Assembly: GCF_026155325.1 (NCBI RefSeq)
Contig: NZ_JAPFPW010000001.1
Location: 405,360 to 469,359, forward strand
Source: Desulfobotulus pelophilus
GTDB lineage: Bacteria; Desulfobacterota; Desulfobacteria; Desulfobacterales; ASO4-4
Length of the DNA stretch: 64,000 nucleotides
Direction of reading: 5' to 3'
Below, piece after piece: positions 24,871 to 35,592 of the stretch (the first letter of the stretch is position 1; each line of letters starts with the position of its first letter). Position numbers and translations under genes: made by a program. The notes below the pieces were generated by a model. That model searched no databases. It was not told where the DNA came from and saw nothing but the letters and a program-made list of their open reading frames with translations.

Positions 24871-24966
24871 CTATTTTTTTCTACGCTGATGGCGTGTGCG
24901 TGCCAGGAGCTTCCGGTGCTTGTGACGCCGCATTTTTTTTCTGCGTTTTTTAATAACACTACCCAA
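24871..24966 (-). CDS. 31-aa bS22-like/AURKAIP1-COX24 domain ribosomal protein
   Basis: A very short, extremely basic protein (M-G-S-V-I-K-K-R-R-K-K-M-R-R-H-K-H-R-K-L-L-A, then R-T-R-H-Q-R-R-K-K). It matches the COX24/AURKAIP1 C-terminal motif known from the small bacterial ribosomal protein bS22. The start is TTG at 24966: a strong GGAGGTGA lies 4-7 bp upstream, and homologues begin M-G-S-V-I-K-K-R-R. It is below common length cut-offs. Confidence 0.8.
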   Translation of the reverse strand: MGSVIKKRRKKMRRHKHRKLLARTRHQRRKK

Positions 24967-25088
24967 AACATCACCTCCAGTCTGAAAGGAAAAATTCTTG
25001 TTCATCGATCTTTCTGGTAAATCGATAAGTTGTTTTAGTAGCATGCGCCTGCTCTGCTTGTCCATATGATTTTCCGGAAAAACTCATC

Positions 25089-25652
25089 ATGACAGGAGGG
25101 GCTTTGCATTTTTCTGAGCACGGGGAGCTCTTTTCAATAGATATGCTGGAAATACTGGATCTGGCCCTGCCGGTTGCAGAAGAGTCTGTTGCCGGGTTTT
25201 ATAAGATGAGCACTTCGCGGTGGGGGCGTCTGCGGTATGATGTCAGAACGGCTGTTGACCTCCTTCCCCACGAACAGGTGGGGAATGCTTATGCTCAGGT
25301 GTTGAGGTATGTAGGAATGCCATGGCAGCGGAGTACATCGGCGGCAGCTTTTACCGTATATCGTATCTGTCTTCAGGATAGTCCGATCCTGGATCGTCTT
25401 CGCAAAAGTCCTTTTCTTGAGCTTCTTCCCTTTTTGGTCTATGTGCTTGTGCATGAACTGGTTCATGTGGTGCGGTTTTCAACGCATTTGCAGTTGTTTG
25501 AAGCCTTGCCGGAAAAGCGTTTGCAGGAAGAAAGGCGGGTACAGGAGATTACCGGCATGATAGTGGGTGAAATATCTGTGCCGGGTTTAGCGCCTGTATG
25601 TTCTTTTTTTTCCGGTCCTGGCGGAGCCAGTGTAGATTTGTTTGAATTTTAA
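25089..25652 (+). CDS. Putative zinc metalloprotease-like protein (HExxH)
   Basis: A 187-aa protein carrying V-H-E-L-V-H-V-V-R-F at about 125, i.e. a hydrophobic-flanked HExxH, and a downstream E-E-R-R-V-Q-E-I-T that may give the third ligand. No signal peptide. The family is unknown to me; proteolysis is inferred only from the motif. The start is uncertain: 25089 has no good ribosome-binding site and ATG 25143 is an alternative. It is divergent from the bS22-like gene. Confidence 0.6.
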   Translation: MTGGALHFSEHGELFSIDMLEILDLALPVAEESVAGFYKMSTSRWGRLRYDVRTAVDLLPHEQVGNAYAQVLRYVGMPWQRSTSAAAFTVYRICLQDSPILDRLRKSPFLELLPFLVYVLVHELVHVVRFSTHLQLFEALPEKRLQEERRVQEITGMIVGEISVPGLAPVCSFFSGPGGASVDLFEF

Positions 25653-25699
25653 ATGTTTGCTGCCTATGGATTTTTGTGAGTGGGAGGGCAAGGGCCTTC

Positions 25700-25727
25700 T
25701 TGACAAGGCAAAAGAACTGACTATCTT
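25700..25727 (+). promoter_or_regulatory. Promoter of the FmdB-type gene
   Basis: TTGACA (25700-25705) and TATCTT (25722-25727) are 16 bp apart, about 57 bp before the start at 25784. Confidence 0.55.
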
Positions 25728-25783
25728 TACCACGTTTTGAGTAGCTTGTGTTTTAGCCTTATTTATGACCAGGAGAGCGTGGC

Positions 25784-26023
25784 ATGCCTATTTACGAATA
25801 TGAATGCACCCAATGTGCGAAGGTTATGGATGTACTTCAAAAAATATCCGATCCTCCTTTGGAAAAATGCCGTTTTTGCGGGGGGGCTGTGCACAAAGTG
25901 ATGTCACAGACAACCTTTCACCTCAAGGGTGGAGGCTGGTATGTGACGGATTATGGCGGGAGTAAAGCTCCTGTATCACCGTCTGCGGAAACAAGCACTC
26001 CTTCTGTGCCGGATACCGATTGA
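25784..26023 (+). CDS. FmdB-family zinc ribbon protein
   Basis: A 79-aa protein opening M-P-I-Y-E-Y-E-C-T-Q-C and continuing with C-R-F-C-G-G, the four cysteines of the FmdB/CxxC zinc ribbon. The tail is Ser/Thr/Pro-rich. Such proteins are often regulators in methylotrophs, but the function here is unknown. CAGGAG precedes the ATG. Confidence 0.85.
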   Translation: MPIYEYECTQCAKVMDVLQKISDPPLEKCRFCGGAVHKVMSQTTFHLKGGGWYVTDYGGSKAPVSPSAETSTPSVPDTD

Positions 26024-26181
26024 TTTTTGGTTTTGCTGTATCGGTATTTTTTGCAGGGGAAGCTTTTTGTCAGAAAAACATCCGTATTTGTTGTGAGTCT
26101 CTGTGACTGAATTTTTTCCGGAATTTCGGTTTGCTCTGCTCCTTATCTCTTTTTAGAAACTAAAAAAATATCGAGAGCATC

Positions 26182-26209
26182 TTTACAAACCTCTGGCCAT
26201 GCTTATCCT
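26182..26209 (+). promoter_or_regulatory. Candidate groESL promoter
   Basis: TTTACA (26182) and TATCCT (26204) with a 16-bp spacer. No CIRCE element (GAGTGCTAA-type inverted repeat) was seen, so HrcA control is not indicated. Confidence 0.4.
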
Positions 26210-26278
26210 TTCGGCCGGTTCCGGAGTAATCCAAAAAACAGTATTATTTGTCTATTTTTAAAAAGGAGAGATTGTATC

Positions 26279-26572
26279 ATGAACATCAGACCCTTGTTTG
26301 ACCGTATTGTTGTCAAGCGTACCGAAGAGGCTAAAAAAACCCAGGGTGGCATTATTATTCCAGATACGGCAAAGGAAAAACCTGCGGAAGGAACCGTTAT
26401 TGCCGTTGGTGCGGGTCGCATGAATGATAAGGGAGAGCGTATCCCCATGGATATTAAAGTGGGTGATCGTGTTCTTTTCAGCAAATACGGCGGCAATGAA
26501 GTAAAAATGGCTGGTGAAGAATTCCTGATGATGTCTCAGGATGATGTTTATGCGGTTGTGGATGAGGCCTGA
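26279..26572 (+). CDS. groES: Co-chaperonin GroES
   Basis: The 10-kDa lid of the GroEL folding chamber, 97 aa, with M-N-I-R-P-L-F-D-R-I-V-V-K and the mobile loop around E-A-K-K-T-Q-G-G-I-I-I-P. AAAAGGAG precedes the ATG. groEL follows 112 bp downstream. Confidence 0.97.
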   Translation: MNIRPLFDRIVVKRTEEAKKTQGGIIIPDTAKEKPAEGTVIAVGAGRMNDKGERIPMDIKVGDRVLFSKYGGNEVKMAGEEFLMMSQDDVYAVVDEA

Positions 26573-26669
26573 TGGATTCCTCTGTGCCAGGACTATAATG
26601 GCTTAGAATCCAACGGATCATCAGTTTTTCGATTGCAGATCTTCATTATGAATTGCAACCAGATTGTAA

Positions 26670-28337
<1,668 letters not shown>

Positions 28338-28372
28338 GACTTTCGCTTGTAGTTTCAGGTTGTTGAGTATGG

Positions 28373-28405
28373 GCCCCGATGCATGTATGTGCATTGGGGC
28401 TTTTT
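28373..28405 (+). terminator. Terminator of groESL
   Basis: An 11-bp stem (28373-28383 with 28390-28400, one G-T pair), 6-nt loop and TTTTT. Confidence 0.85.
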
Positions 28406-28444
28406 CGTTAAGTTGTAGGGTGGAATCGAATTGTCCGCCTTTTC

Positions 28445-28471
28445 TTGACAGTGGCCGCACTGTCCTATAAT
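28445..28471 (+). promoter_or_regulatory. tol-pal promoter with a palindrome filling the spacer
   Basis: TTGACA (28445-28450) and TATAAT (28466-28471) match consensus with a 15-bp spacer. The palindrome GACAGTG-GCCG-CACTGTC (28447-28464) occupies the region between the two boxes, which suggests direct control by a dimeric regulator. tolQ starts 74 bp downstream. Confidence 0.7.
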
Positions 28472-28544
28472 TATGGAAGGTGGTATAGTTCTGCTTAGAA
28501 CTGTTTTTTTGTATTGACTGCATGGGTGTTCCCTAGGAGTTATC

Positions 28545-29243
28545 ATGGCCCACGATTCTCTGAGTCTTCTTACTGTTCTTGGTTCCGCTGGCACTGTTGT
28601 TAAGCTTGTCCTGTTGGTTTTGCTTCTTTTTTCTGTAATTTCATGGGCTATTATTTTCATCAAGTATTTTTCCCTTCGCCGTGATTACAGAGAATCCGTG
28701 CGCTTCCAGGAGTTTTTCTGGAAGGGGTCCAATCTCTCTGATGTTTATTCCAAAATGAAACATATGGGAGAGAGTCCGGCTGCGCGTGTTTTTCGGGCAG
28801 GGTATAAAGAACTGAAGGCCGCCGGTAAGGCGGGAGATGGGGATACCCTTGGCAGAAGGGCTGCGGGCATGGATACTCTGAAACGAACGTTGGACAGAAC
28901 CTGCTCATCGGAAATGACCCGGATGGGGCAGCTTGTTTCATTTCTTGCCACCTGCGGCAATACAGCACCGTTCATCGGTCTCCTTGGAACAGTCTGGGGC
29001 ATTATGGATGCTTTCCATGGAATCGGTATAAAGGGGTCCGCGAGCCTCGCTGTTGTGGCTCCCGGTATTTCTGAAGCTCTTCTCGCCACTGCCATTGGAC
29101 TTGCGGTAGCAATCCCTGCCGTAGTTGCCTACAATACCTTTTTGCATAAAATCAGAACCATTGGCTCTGAACTTGAAAATTTCTCGTCAGATTTTCTGAA
29201 TATTGTGGAGCGGGATCTTCACCGTATACAGGGAGACTCCTGA
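28545..29243 (+). CDS. tolQ: Tol-Pal system protein TolQ
   Basis: A MotA/TolQ/ExbB-type proton channel subunit, 232 aa, inner membrane. Membrane segments at about 20-42, 140-160 and 175-200 (G-L-L-G-T-V-W-G-I-M and E-A-L-L-A-T-A-I-G-L-A-V-A-I-P). It powers the Tol system that constricts the outer membrane at division. The TAGGAG box lies before the ATG. The stop overlaps the tolR start. Confidence 0.93.
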   Translation: MAHDSLSLLTVLGSAGTVVKLVLLVLLLFSVISWAIIFIKYFSLRRDYRESVRFQEFFWKGSNLSDVYSKMKHMGESPAARVFRAGYKELKAAGKAGDGDTLGRRAAGMDTLKRTLDRTCSSEMTRMGQLVSFLATCGNTAPFIGLLGTVWGIMDAFHGIGIKGSASLAVVAPGISEALLATAIGLAVAIPAVVAYNTFLHKIRTIGSELENFSSDFLNIVERDLHRIQGDS

Positions 29244-29659
29244 TGGCCACAGGATTTCGAAACAATGAAATGCTCAGTGATATCAATGTGACTCCCTTTG
29301 TGGATGTCATGCTGGTTTTGTTGATCATGTTTATGGTAACCGCACCAATGATGCAGCAGGGTGAGGAAGTATCTCTTCCGCAAGTGGACTCCGCCCCGCT
29401 GGAAGAAAGCCGGGATCCACTTATGCTTGTAGTGGATAGGGACGGAGCCGTATGGATCGGTGAAATGCGGGTTGGGCCGGGAGTCCTTGAAAATAGGATG
29501 GCGGATCTCTTACGAGGAGATCCGGAGGCTCAGGTTCTGTTAAAGGCAGATGCTGCGGTACCCTATGGACGTGTTGTAGAAATTATGAACAGTGTCCGTA
29601 AGGCAGGTGTCACACGCCTGGGAATGCTGACCCAGCCTGTAGGGGACGCTGTAAGGTGA
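29243..29659 (+). CDS. tolR: Tol-Pal system protein TolR
   Basis: An ExbD/TolR protein of 138 aa. One membrane helix (about 17-37) with the proton-carrying Asp in F-V-D-V-M-L-V-L-L-I-M-F and a periplasmic domain. ATG overlaps the tolQ stop; the end overlaps the tolA-like GTG. Confidence 0.93.
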   Translation: MATGFRNNEMLSDINVTPFVDVMLVLLIMFMVTAPMMQQGEEVSLPQVDSAPLEESRDPLMLVVDRDGAVWIGEMRVGPGVLENRMADLLRGDPEAQVLLKADAAVPYGRVVEIMNSVRKAGVTRLGMLTQPVGDAVR

Positions 29660-30519
29660 AAACGGCGGTGCAAATGGCGGCCATGGAAAATCGATTTGGT
29701 TTTTTTCTTTTGATATCCGCTCTTACTCACCTTGTTTTTTTGGGCTGTATGGTGGTGTTTCCCCGGTTTTTGAGTCTGTCTGTTTCACAGACTATGACAC
29801 CCATGCTGGTAGATCTTGTAGCACCGGTGTCATCACCTTCCGTTGTACCAGAAGAGGTACCGCAGACTCGTGCTGCGGCAGATCCTGCGCCGCCTCAGCC
29901 TCAAGCTTCGTCGAGGCAGACCAGTTCTCTGGAGAAAATTCATGTTCCTATGGCAGAAAAAAAGCCGGAAGTTGTGACGCCTCGTTCAGAACCAGTCTCT
30001 GTACCCGTGAAGCGCCCTCAAAGCTCACAGCGAACCCGGCCTCCAGCGGATGAAATGAACAGAAATCTGCTAGAAACGGCCATGGAAGATATCGCCCGCC
30101 AGGTGGAGGAAGGGGCGAGTCGGTCTCTGCAGAGGGCGTTTCAGGATCTTGAAAGGGATGTTGCAGAAAGGTCACGAAGACAGGGCCGTGCAGGAGCTGG
30201 CAGTGAAGGTCTTCGTGGAGAAGCCGCCGGGCGTGTACTGGATCTGTACATTGCCCAGGCTGCCCATCGCGTTCAGCAGAACTGGGCTTATGCTGGTGCC
30301 GGTCGAAGCACAGAAGGGGCCGTTGTGGTTTTTCAGATAACACGGGATGGCCGGGTCCGTAACCTCACGGTGACGCAGTCGTCAGGCAACAGACTAATTG
30401 ATGAGTCTGCTCGAAGGGCCATATTGAAGGCAGAGCCTTTTTCCGTTTTTCCGGATACACTGCCTGATGATCGTATTGCCATTGGCTTCCGATTTACCGA
30501 TAAAGGGGTAGACCTGTAA
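29656..30519 (+). CDS. tolA: TolA/TonB-family energy transducer
   Basis: A 287-aa protein: N-terminal membrane helix (about 14-36), a Pro/Ser/Arg-rich periplasmic linker, a helical middle (about 130-170), and a C-terminal TonB/TolA fold (R-V-Q-Q-N-W, then V-V-V-F-Q-I-T-R-D-G-R-V). The fold alone could be TonB; the position between tolR and tolB makes TolA the likely role. Start GTG at 29656 overlaps tolR; ATG 29674 is an alternative. Confidence 0.8.
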   Translation: MKTAVQMAAMENRFGFFLLISALTHLVFLGCMVVFPRFLSLSVSQTMTPMLVDLVAPVSSPSVVPEEVPQTRAAADPAPPQPQASSRQTSSLEKIHVPMAEKKPEVVTPRSEPVSVPVKRPQSSQRTRPPADEMNRNLLETAMEDIARQVEEGASRSLQRAFQDLERDVAERSRRQGRAGAGSEGLRGEAAGRVLDLYIAQAAHRVQQNWAYAGAGRSTEGAVVVFQITRDGRVRNLTVTQSSGNRLIDESARRAILKAEPFSVFPDTLPDDRIAIGFRFTDKGVDL

Positions 30520-31880
30520 TGGGGCATGAGAGAAAGCTGAAGTCGTTGTTTTCCATAGTAAAAAGTACTGTGCTGCTGCTTGGGTTATTGATGATGTGGC
30601 CAGGTGGGAGTGTTGCGGTGGAGGATGTTCCCATCATTGATATTCAGGCCCCTTTTCTGCGTAAAATCCCCATAGCCATTCCTGCTTTTGTTCGGATGGA
30701 AAATGACGATTCATTGAAGGATGTGGCTGAAAAAGGTGTTTTGTATTTTTCTGAAGCAGTAGATTTTTCAGGTTATTTTAAAGTTCAGTCCGGGCATGAA
30801 ACTCCCGGCCTGCCCGTTCTTGAAGGAATTGTTACATCAAAAATTGATTTTTCTGTATGGAAACAACAGGGAGTTGAGCTTCTTGCTACCATAGGCTTTG
30901 CTTTGGATGAAGCGGGTCAGCTGGAGATGGAGTGCCGACTTTTTGATGTGATACAGGAAAATCTGATTACAGGAAAACGGTATCGTGGGCCGCAGGGTGA
31001 CTACAGAAGAATGCTGAGGCTTTTTGCCGGTGAAATTCTGTTTCAGGTGACAGGCCGTCAGGGTCTTTATGAAAGTCGCCTGGCCTTTGTTTCTGATGCA
31101 ACAGGGTATAAGGAAATTTATACTTGTGACTATGATGGCACAGGGGTTCGGCAAGAGACCAGGGATCAGAGTATTGCGCTGTCACCAGCCTGGTCTTCCG
31201 ATGGTAACTGGCTTGCTTACACTTCCTATAAAGAGGGGAATCCTGATCTTTACATCCGGCATCTGGCTGGAGGACGTGGGACCGTAGTGTCCAAGCCGGG
31301 CCTGAATGTTACCCCTGCATGGGTTCCGGGGGCTTTTCAGCTTGCTGCTACATTGTCGTTTGAGGGTTATCAGAATATTTACATGTTGACCGGTAACGGT
31401 AAAGTGATTAAAAAGTTAACCCACAGTTGGGATATTGATGTATCTCCTGCCTTTTCTCCCGACGGCAAACAGATGGCTTTTGTCTCCAGGCGTTCGGGAT
31501 CTCCTCAAATTTATGTGAAGGATATGGATTCAGATCAGGTTCGCCGTCTGACCTTCGAAGGCAATTATAATACTTCTCCTGCGTTTTCTCCGGATGGTAT
31601 GCATATTGCATTTGTTGGAATGAGGCGAGGTGAGGGAATCAATATTTATCGCATGGATCTTGAGGGGGGCAGAGTTGTGCAGCTCACACACAATTCCGGA
31701 GATAACGAGGATCCCACCTGGTCTCCGGACGGCAGTCTTATCGCCTTTGCGTCTTCCAGAGAAGGTGCTTTCAGGCTCTATGTTATGACTGCTTACGGAA
31801 CGGATCAACGCCGGCTTTTTTTTATGCCCGGCACCCAGACAACGCCGAGATGGTCGTTGAAACCAGTACAATTCGAATAA
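30519..31880 (+). CDS. tolB: Tol-Pal system beta-propeller TolB
   Basis: A periplasmic protein of 453 aa with a signal peptide (hydrophobic run about 19-34, G-S-V-A before the mature start). An N-terminal alpha/beta domain is followed by a C-terminal six-bladed propeller with repeated S-P-A-F-S-P-D-G and W-S-P-D-G motifs. It binds Pal and TolA. The start overlaps the previous stop (TAATG). Confidence 0.93.
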   Translation: MGHERKLKSLFSIVKSTVLLLGLLMMWPGGSVAVEDVPIIDIQAPFLRKIPIAIPAFVRMENDDSLKDVAEKGVLYFSEAVDFSGYFKVQSGHETPGLPVLEGIVTSKIDFSVWKQQGVELLATIGFALDEAGQLEMECRLFDVIQENLITGKRYRGPQGDYRRMLRLFAGEILFQVTGRQGLYESRLAFVSDATGYKEIYTCDYDGTGVRQETRDQSIALSPAWSSDGNWLAYTSYKEGNPDLYIRHLAGGRGTVVSKPGLNVTPAWVPGAFQLAATLSFEGYQNIYMLTGNGKVIKKLTHSWDIDVSPAFSPDGKQMAFVSRRSGSPQIYVKDMDSDQVRRLTFEGNYNTSPAFSPDGMHIAFVGMRRGEGINIYRMDLEGGRVVQLTHNSGDNEDPTWSPDGSLIAFASSREGAFRLYVMTAYGTDQRRLFFMPGTQTTPRWSLKPVQFE

Positions 31881-31896
31881 TGATGAAGGAGGAAAC

Positions 31897-32481
31897 ATGG
31901 CCGCAAAATCGTGGGTTCGTTATGGCTTGGTACTGGCGGTTCCCTGCGTAATGGTACTGTCATCCTGTGCAGGCAAGACAGGAGGCACTGACATGGCAGA
32001 ACAGGAGATGGCAGAGCAGCTACAGGAAGAAGAGGCTGCCCGTATTGCTGCAGAGGAAGAAGCCAGAAAAGCAGAAGAAGCCAGGATTGAGGCAGAGCGT
32101 CTTGCAAGGGAAAAAGCAGAGGCGAAAAAAAAGGAAGAAGCGAAGGCCGCTTTCCTTGAATCGCATGTGCCCTTTGACTTTGACAGCTTTGCCCTGAATT
32201 CAGGAGCCATGAAAATTCTGGATGCGAAGGTGGTGTGGCTTAGAAATAATCCTGCAGTTAAGGTGACTGTTGAAGGTCACTGTGACGACCGTGGAACCCG
32301 TGAGTACAACCTTGCTCTGGGGGATCGACGTGCGCGGAGCGTCAAGCAGTACCTCGTAGACAGCGGTATTTCTGCTGATCGCATTGCCACCATTAGCTAC
32401 GGAGAAGAGCGTCCTCTGGATCCTGCAAAGAATGAAGCTGCATGGTCGAAGAACCGTCGTGCTCAGTTTGTTATCCGATAA
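31897..32481 (+). CDS. pal: Peptidoglycan-associated lipoprotein Pal
   Basis: A 194-aa outer-membrane lipoprotein. Lipobox L-S-S-C at about residue 25. A strongly charged Glu/Ala/Lys helix (about 33-85) links to the OmpA-like domain (F-D-F-D-S, E-G-H-C-D-D-R-G-T, N-R-R-A). The charged linker is longer than in E. coli Pal. AAGGAGG precedes the ATG. Confidence 0.93.
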   Translation: MAAKSWVRYGLVLAVPCVMVLSSCAGKTGGTDMAEQEMAEQLQEEEAARIAAEEEARKAEEARIEAERLAREKAEAKKKEEAKAAFLESHVPFDFDSFALNSGAMKILDAKVVWLRNNPAVKVTVEGHCDDRGTREYNLALGDRRARSVKQYLVDSGISADRIATISYGEERPLDPAKNEAAWSKNRRAQFVIR

Positions 32482-32489
32482 CCTGTGAG

Positions 32490-32527
32490 AAAAGCATCCG
32501 GACTCAAAAAGTGTCCGGATGCTTTTA
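32490..32527 (+). terminator. Hairpin terminator between pal and cpoB
   Basis: A perfect 13-bp stem (32491-32503 with 32513-32525) with a 9-nt loop and TTTTA. It lies inside the tol-pal-cpoB cluster, so it probably reduces cpoB expression relative to pal. Confidence 0.75.
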
Positions 32528-32538
32528 AGGAAGTTTTT

Positions 32539-33405
32539 ATGGTTAAGGCAAAGGGCTGCAGGGTATGCCTTTTTGCATTCGTAGCGATGGCAGCTGCCGG
32601 GTGTGCAACCCGGCATGATTTTATTGATGTGGACGCCCGTGTGGCTTCCATTGAAAAAGATCGGGCTGTACAGGTAGGGATGCAGGAAGAGATCCGTGAT
32701 CGTATGGAAAAAATTGAGGGCAGAGTTGAAGGACAGGAGCAGGATCTGCGTTCTTCTTTTGCCCGTATGCGTTCAGAAGTGGATTCACTGCGTCTTATGA
32801 TCCAGGAGTTGCAGGGAAGCATGGAAGAAAGTTTTTTCCGTACGCAGGGAGTGACAGAAAAGCGGGATGCCCTTGCTGGGGAGCTTGCGTACTTAAAAGA
32901 CAGCCTGATGAAGCTTTCCGGTCGAATCGAGCACATGGCCGATTATGTAGGCTTTGAATCCTCCGCTGTAGAAATCCCGGACGATGAGATGAAAGCTGCG
33001 GATGTTCAGCAAAGAACGAAAGCAGAAGTCCACGAGAATGTGGATACCTTATATGCTGAGGCAAAACAGGCTTTTGATAATGGTGTCTTTGAAAAAGCCC
33101 GTGACGGGTTTCAGGAAATTCTCAAACGTTTTCCCGATGCCGGACTTGCTGATAATGCTCAGTTCTGGATAGGAGAAATTTATTATCGGGAAAACTGGTA
33201 TGAGAAAGCCATTCTTGAATATCAAAAGGTTATTGATAACTATCCCAAGGGTAACAAGGTTGCATCTTCCCTGCTTAAGCAGGGTCTGGCATTTGAAAAG
33301 CTGGGGCAGAAGGCGAATGCCCGTCTGATTCTTGAAGAGCTTTTACGTAAATATCCGGGCTCCAGTGAGTCTCTTATTGCCCAGAGAAAGTTGCGGCAAC
33401 TATAA
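32539..33405 (+). CDS. cpoB: CpoB/YbgF-type tol-pal system lipoprotein
   Basis: A 288-aa periplasmic protein coordinating Tol with peptidoglycan synthesis. Signal peptide ends in a lipobox-like A-A-G-C (about residue 21), so unlike E. coli CpoB it may be lipid-anchored. A coiled coil follows (about 30-130), then tetratricopeptide-like repeats (F-D-N-G-V-F-E-K-A-R-D-G-F, A-Q-F-W-I-G-E-I-Y). ATG 32539 is chosen with AAGGA upstream; an in-frame GTG at 32485 lies before the terminator hairpin. Confidence 0.85.
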   Translation: MVKAKGCRVCLFAFVAMAAAGCATRHDFIDVDARVASIEKDRAVQVGMQEEIRDRMEKIEGRVEGQEQDLRSSFARMRSEVDSLRLMIQELQGSMEESFFRTQGVTEKRDALAGELAYLKDSLMKLSGRIEHMADYVGFESSAVEIPDDEMKAADVQQRTKAEVHENVDTLYAEAKQAFDNGVFEKARDGFQEILKRFPDAGLADNAQFWIGEIYYRENWYEKAILEYQKVIDNYPKGNKVASSLLKQGLAFEKLGQKANARLILEELLRKYPGSSESLIAQRKLRQL

Positions 33406-33407
33406 AA

Positions 33408-33884
33408 ATGGTGACAATCCTGGGGCTGGATCCGGGGCTAGCCAGAACGGGAATTGGCCTTGTCCGGGGGAATGGGCTCAATGTGACGAGTTATGCCTTT
33501 GGTTGTATAGAGACACCCAAAAAAGATCCCTTAGCAAAGCGGATCCACCAGATCTATACGCAGGTCTCCTGTCTACTGGAGAAGGAAGCTCCGAGCCTGA
33601 TCATAGTGGAAGATATTTTTTCTCTGCAGCAATATCCAAAATCTGGGATTCTTTTGGGAAAGGTCACCGGAGCACTTCTGGTTGCCGGATGTGAAAAGAA
33701 TATCCCTGTGCGTGAAGTAGCTGTAAGGGAGGCAAAAAAAATTTTAACGGGCACTGGCAGTGCATCCAAGGTGCAGCTTGAGAAGGCAGTCAGGCATGCT
33801 GTCTGTCATCCTGATTGTATACGTCCGGATCATGCTTCTGATGCTTTGGCTTTGGCCCTTGTGGGTTTGTATCGTTTTTCCTGA
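33408..33884 (+). CDS. ruvC: Holliday junction endonuclease RuvC
   Basis: A 158-aa resolvase. Catalytic acids appear in L-G-L-D-P-G, I-V-E-D-I-F and the C-terminal R-P-D-H-A-S-D-A pair. It begins 2 bp after cpoB and heads ruvCAB. Confidence 0.95.
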   Translation: MVTILGLDPGLARTGIGLVRGNGLNVTSYAFGCIETPKKDPLAKRIHQIYTQVSCLLEKEAPSLIIVEDIFSLQQYPKSGILLGKVTGALLVAGCEKNIPVREVAVREAKKILTGTGSASKVQLEKAVRHAVCHPDCIRPDHASDALALALVGLYRFS

Positions 33885-33919
33885 TTGACCATGAATGCTG
33901 CAAATGATCCTGGAGTCTT

Positions 33920-34552
33920 ATGATTGCCTATCTGGAAGGCACTCTTTTTAAAAAAGAAGAAGACCGTATTATACTTCTGGTGCAGCAGGTGGGCTATGAG
34001 ATTTTTTTGCCTGCCGTGGTGCTGGAGGCTCTTAAAAACAGAGAAACCGGCACTCCCCTTGCCCTGCATATCTACTACCATCAGACGGAGCGGCAGCCCC
34101 GTCCCGTCCTCATTGGTTTTCATACAGAAAATGAAAAAGAATTTTTTCAGCTTTTTCTTACCGTGGAAGACATAGGCCCCGTTAAAGCAGCAAAGGCTCT
34201 GACAAAGCCCGTGGGAGAAATAGCCAGGCTGATTGAGGCTGGCGATGCGTCTGGTCTGGCAGGTCTCAAGGGAATTGGTAAACGAACAGCCCAGAAAATT
34301 GTGGCAACTCTGGGAGGAAAGACAGAGCGGTTTTTGGATAGTCCTTCCCCGGTTAGAGAAGCTGTGGCAATGGAGTTAGTGGAAAAATATTTTGTGCCTT
34401 CGGTGATCGATGTCATGGTTCATCAGTTGGGCCATAAACATGCAGAGGCCGTAAGAATGGTAGAAAGTGCCCTGTTGCGCTGTCCGGACATAAACACGCC
34501 GGAAGCATTGCTGGAAGAAGTGTACAGGGGTAGGGAAGCAGGAGGTTCATAA
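33920..34552 (+). CDS. ruvA: Holliday junction branch migration protein RuvA
   Basis: A 210-aa junction-binding tetramer subunit. OB fold at the N-terminus (M-I-A-Y-L-E-G-T-L), two helix-hairpin-helix motifs ([18 protein letters not shown]) and a C-terminal RuvB-binding domain. The stop overlaps the ruvB start (TAATG). Confidence 0.95.
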   Translation: MIAYLEGTLFKKEEDRIILLVQQVGYEIFLPAVVLEALKNRETGTPLALHIYYHQTERQPRPVLIGFHTENEKEFFQLFLTVEDIGPVKAAKALTKPVGEIARLIEAGDASGLAGLKGIGKRTAQKIVATLGGKTERFLDSPSPVREAVAMELVEKYFVPSVIDVMVHQLGHKHAEAVRMVESALLRCPDINTPEALLEEVYRGREAGGS

Positions 34553-35592
34553 TGGATAAACAGGAATCTCCTCTTTTATATTCATCCGATATCCGGGGAG
34601 TGCTAAATCCGGAGGCGGAACCGGAGGATTTGGAAGAAAGCCTCTTTTCCCTGCGGCCTGGGAGTCTGAGCGAGTATGTTGGGCAGGCGGAAACGGTTGA
34701 AACCCTTCAGATAGCCATTGCCGCAGCCCGTAAACGAGGTGAGTCTCTGGAGCACGCGCTGCTTCATGGCCCTCCGGGTTTAGGTAAAACTACCCTTGCC
34801 CATATTATAGCCCATGAAATGGGAGGGCGGTTGACTCTTACGTCAGGGCCTGCGCTGGAGAAGGCTGGAGATCTTGTGGGGATTCTTACCCATCTGGGAG
34901 ATGGGGATATCCTCTTCATTGATGAAATACACCGGCTTCCAAGGGCCGTAGAAGAGTTTCTCTATTCAGCAATGGAAGATTTTGCTATTGACTTTGTTTT
35001 TGATAAGGGTGTTCATGCGCGGAGTCATCGGTATCGCCTGAAACGTTTTGTTTTGGTTGGAGCGACCACAAGGGTGGGGCTGCTTTCGGCACCTCTAAGG
35101 GATCGGTTTGGTATTTTCCGCAGCCTTGATTTCTATGATGATGCGGATCTTGTACGCATTGTTATGCGTTCAGCTTCGCTTCTGGGGGTTCCTCTTTTAC
35201 GTGAAGGCGCAGAGACGCTTGCGAAGCGCAGCCGTGGAACTCCACGCATTGCCAACCGTCTTTTGAAGCGGGTGCGGGATTATGCACAGGTTCGCGGGGA
35301 TGGTCGAATTTACGAAGACACTGTGAGCAAGGCTTTAACACTTGAGGGGATAGATACCATGGGGCTGACTCCTCTGGACAGACGCTACTTGCAGACTATT
35401 CTGAGTTTTTATAATGGCGGGCCTGTCGGTATAGAGGCCATTGCTGCAACGCTGCAGGAAGAGAGCGACACCCTTGTGGATGTTGTGGAGCCGTACCTGC
35501 TGAAAATAGGGTTTGTGATCCGGACTTCCGCAGGGCGACGGTTGGGAAGTGCAGCCTATGAGCATCTTGGATTCCCTTTGCCGCAAGACTGA
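34552..35592 (+). CDS. ruvB: Holliday junction branch migration ATPase RuvB
   Basis: A 346-aa AAA+ motor. Walker A G-P-P-G-L-G-K-T, Walker B I-D-E-I-H-R, arginine-finger region A-P-L-R-D-R-F-G and a C-terminal winged helix ending in A-Y-E-H-L-G-F. Confidence 0.96.
   Translation: MDKQESPLLYSSDIRGVLNPEAEPEDLEESLFSLRPGSLSEYVGQAETVETLQIAIAAARKRGESLEHALLHGPPGLGKTTLAHIIAHEMGGRLTLTSGPALEKAGDLVGILTHLGDGDILFIDEIHRLPRAVEEFLYSAMEDFAIDFVFDKGVHARSHRYRLKRFVLVGATTRVGLLSAPLRDRFGIFRSLDFYDDADLVRIVMRSASLLGVPLLREGAETLAKRSRGTPRIANRLLKRVRDYAQVRGDGRIYEDTVSKALTLEGIDTMGLTPLDRRYLQTILSFYNGGPVGIEAIAATLQEESDTLVDVVEPYLLKIGFVIRTSAGRRLGSAAYEHLGFPLPQD

Noticed and set aside
26100..26278. CIRCE element upstream of groES
   Set aside because: Searched by eye for the TTAGCACTC-N9-GAGTGCTAA pattern and not found.
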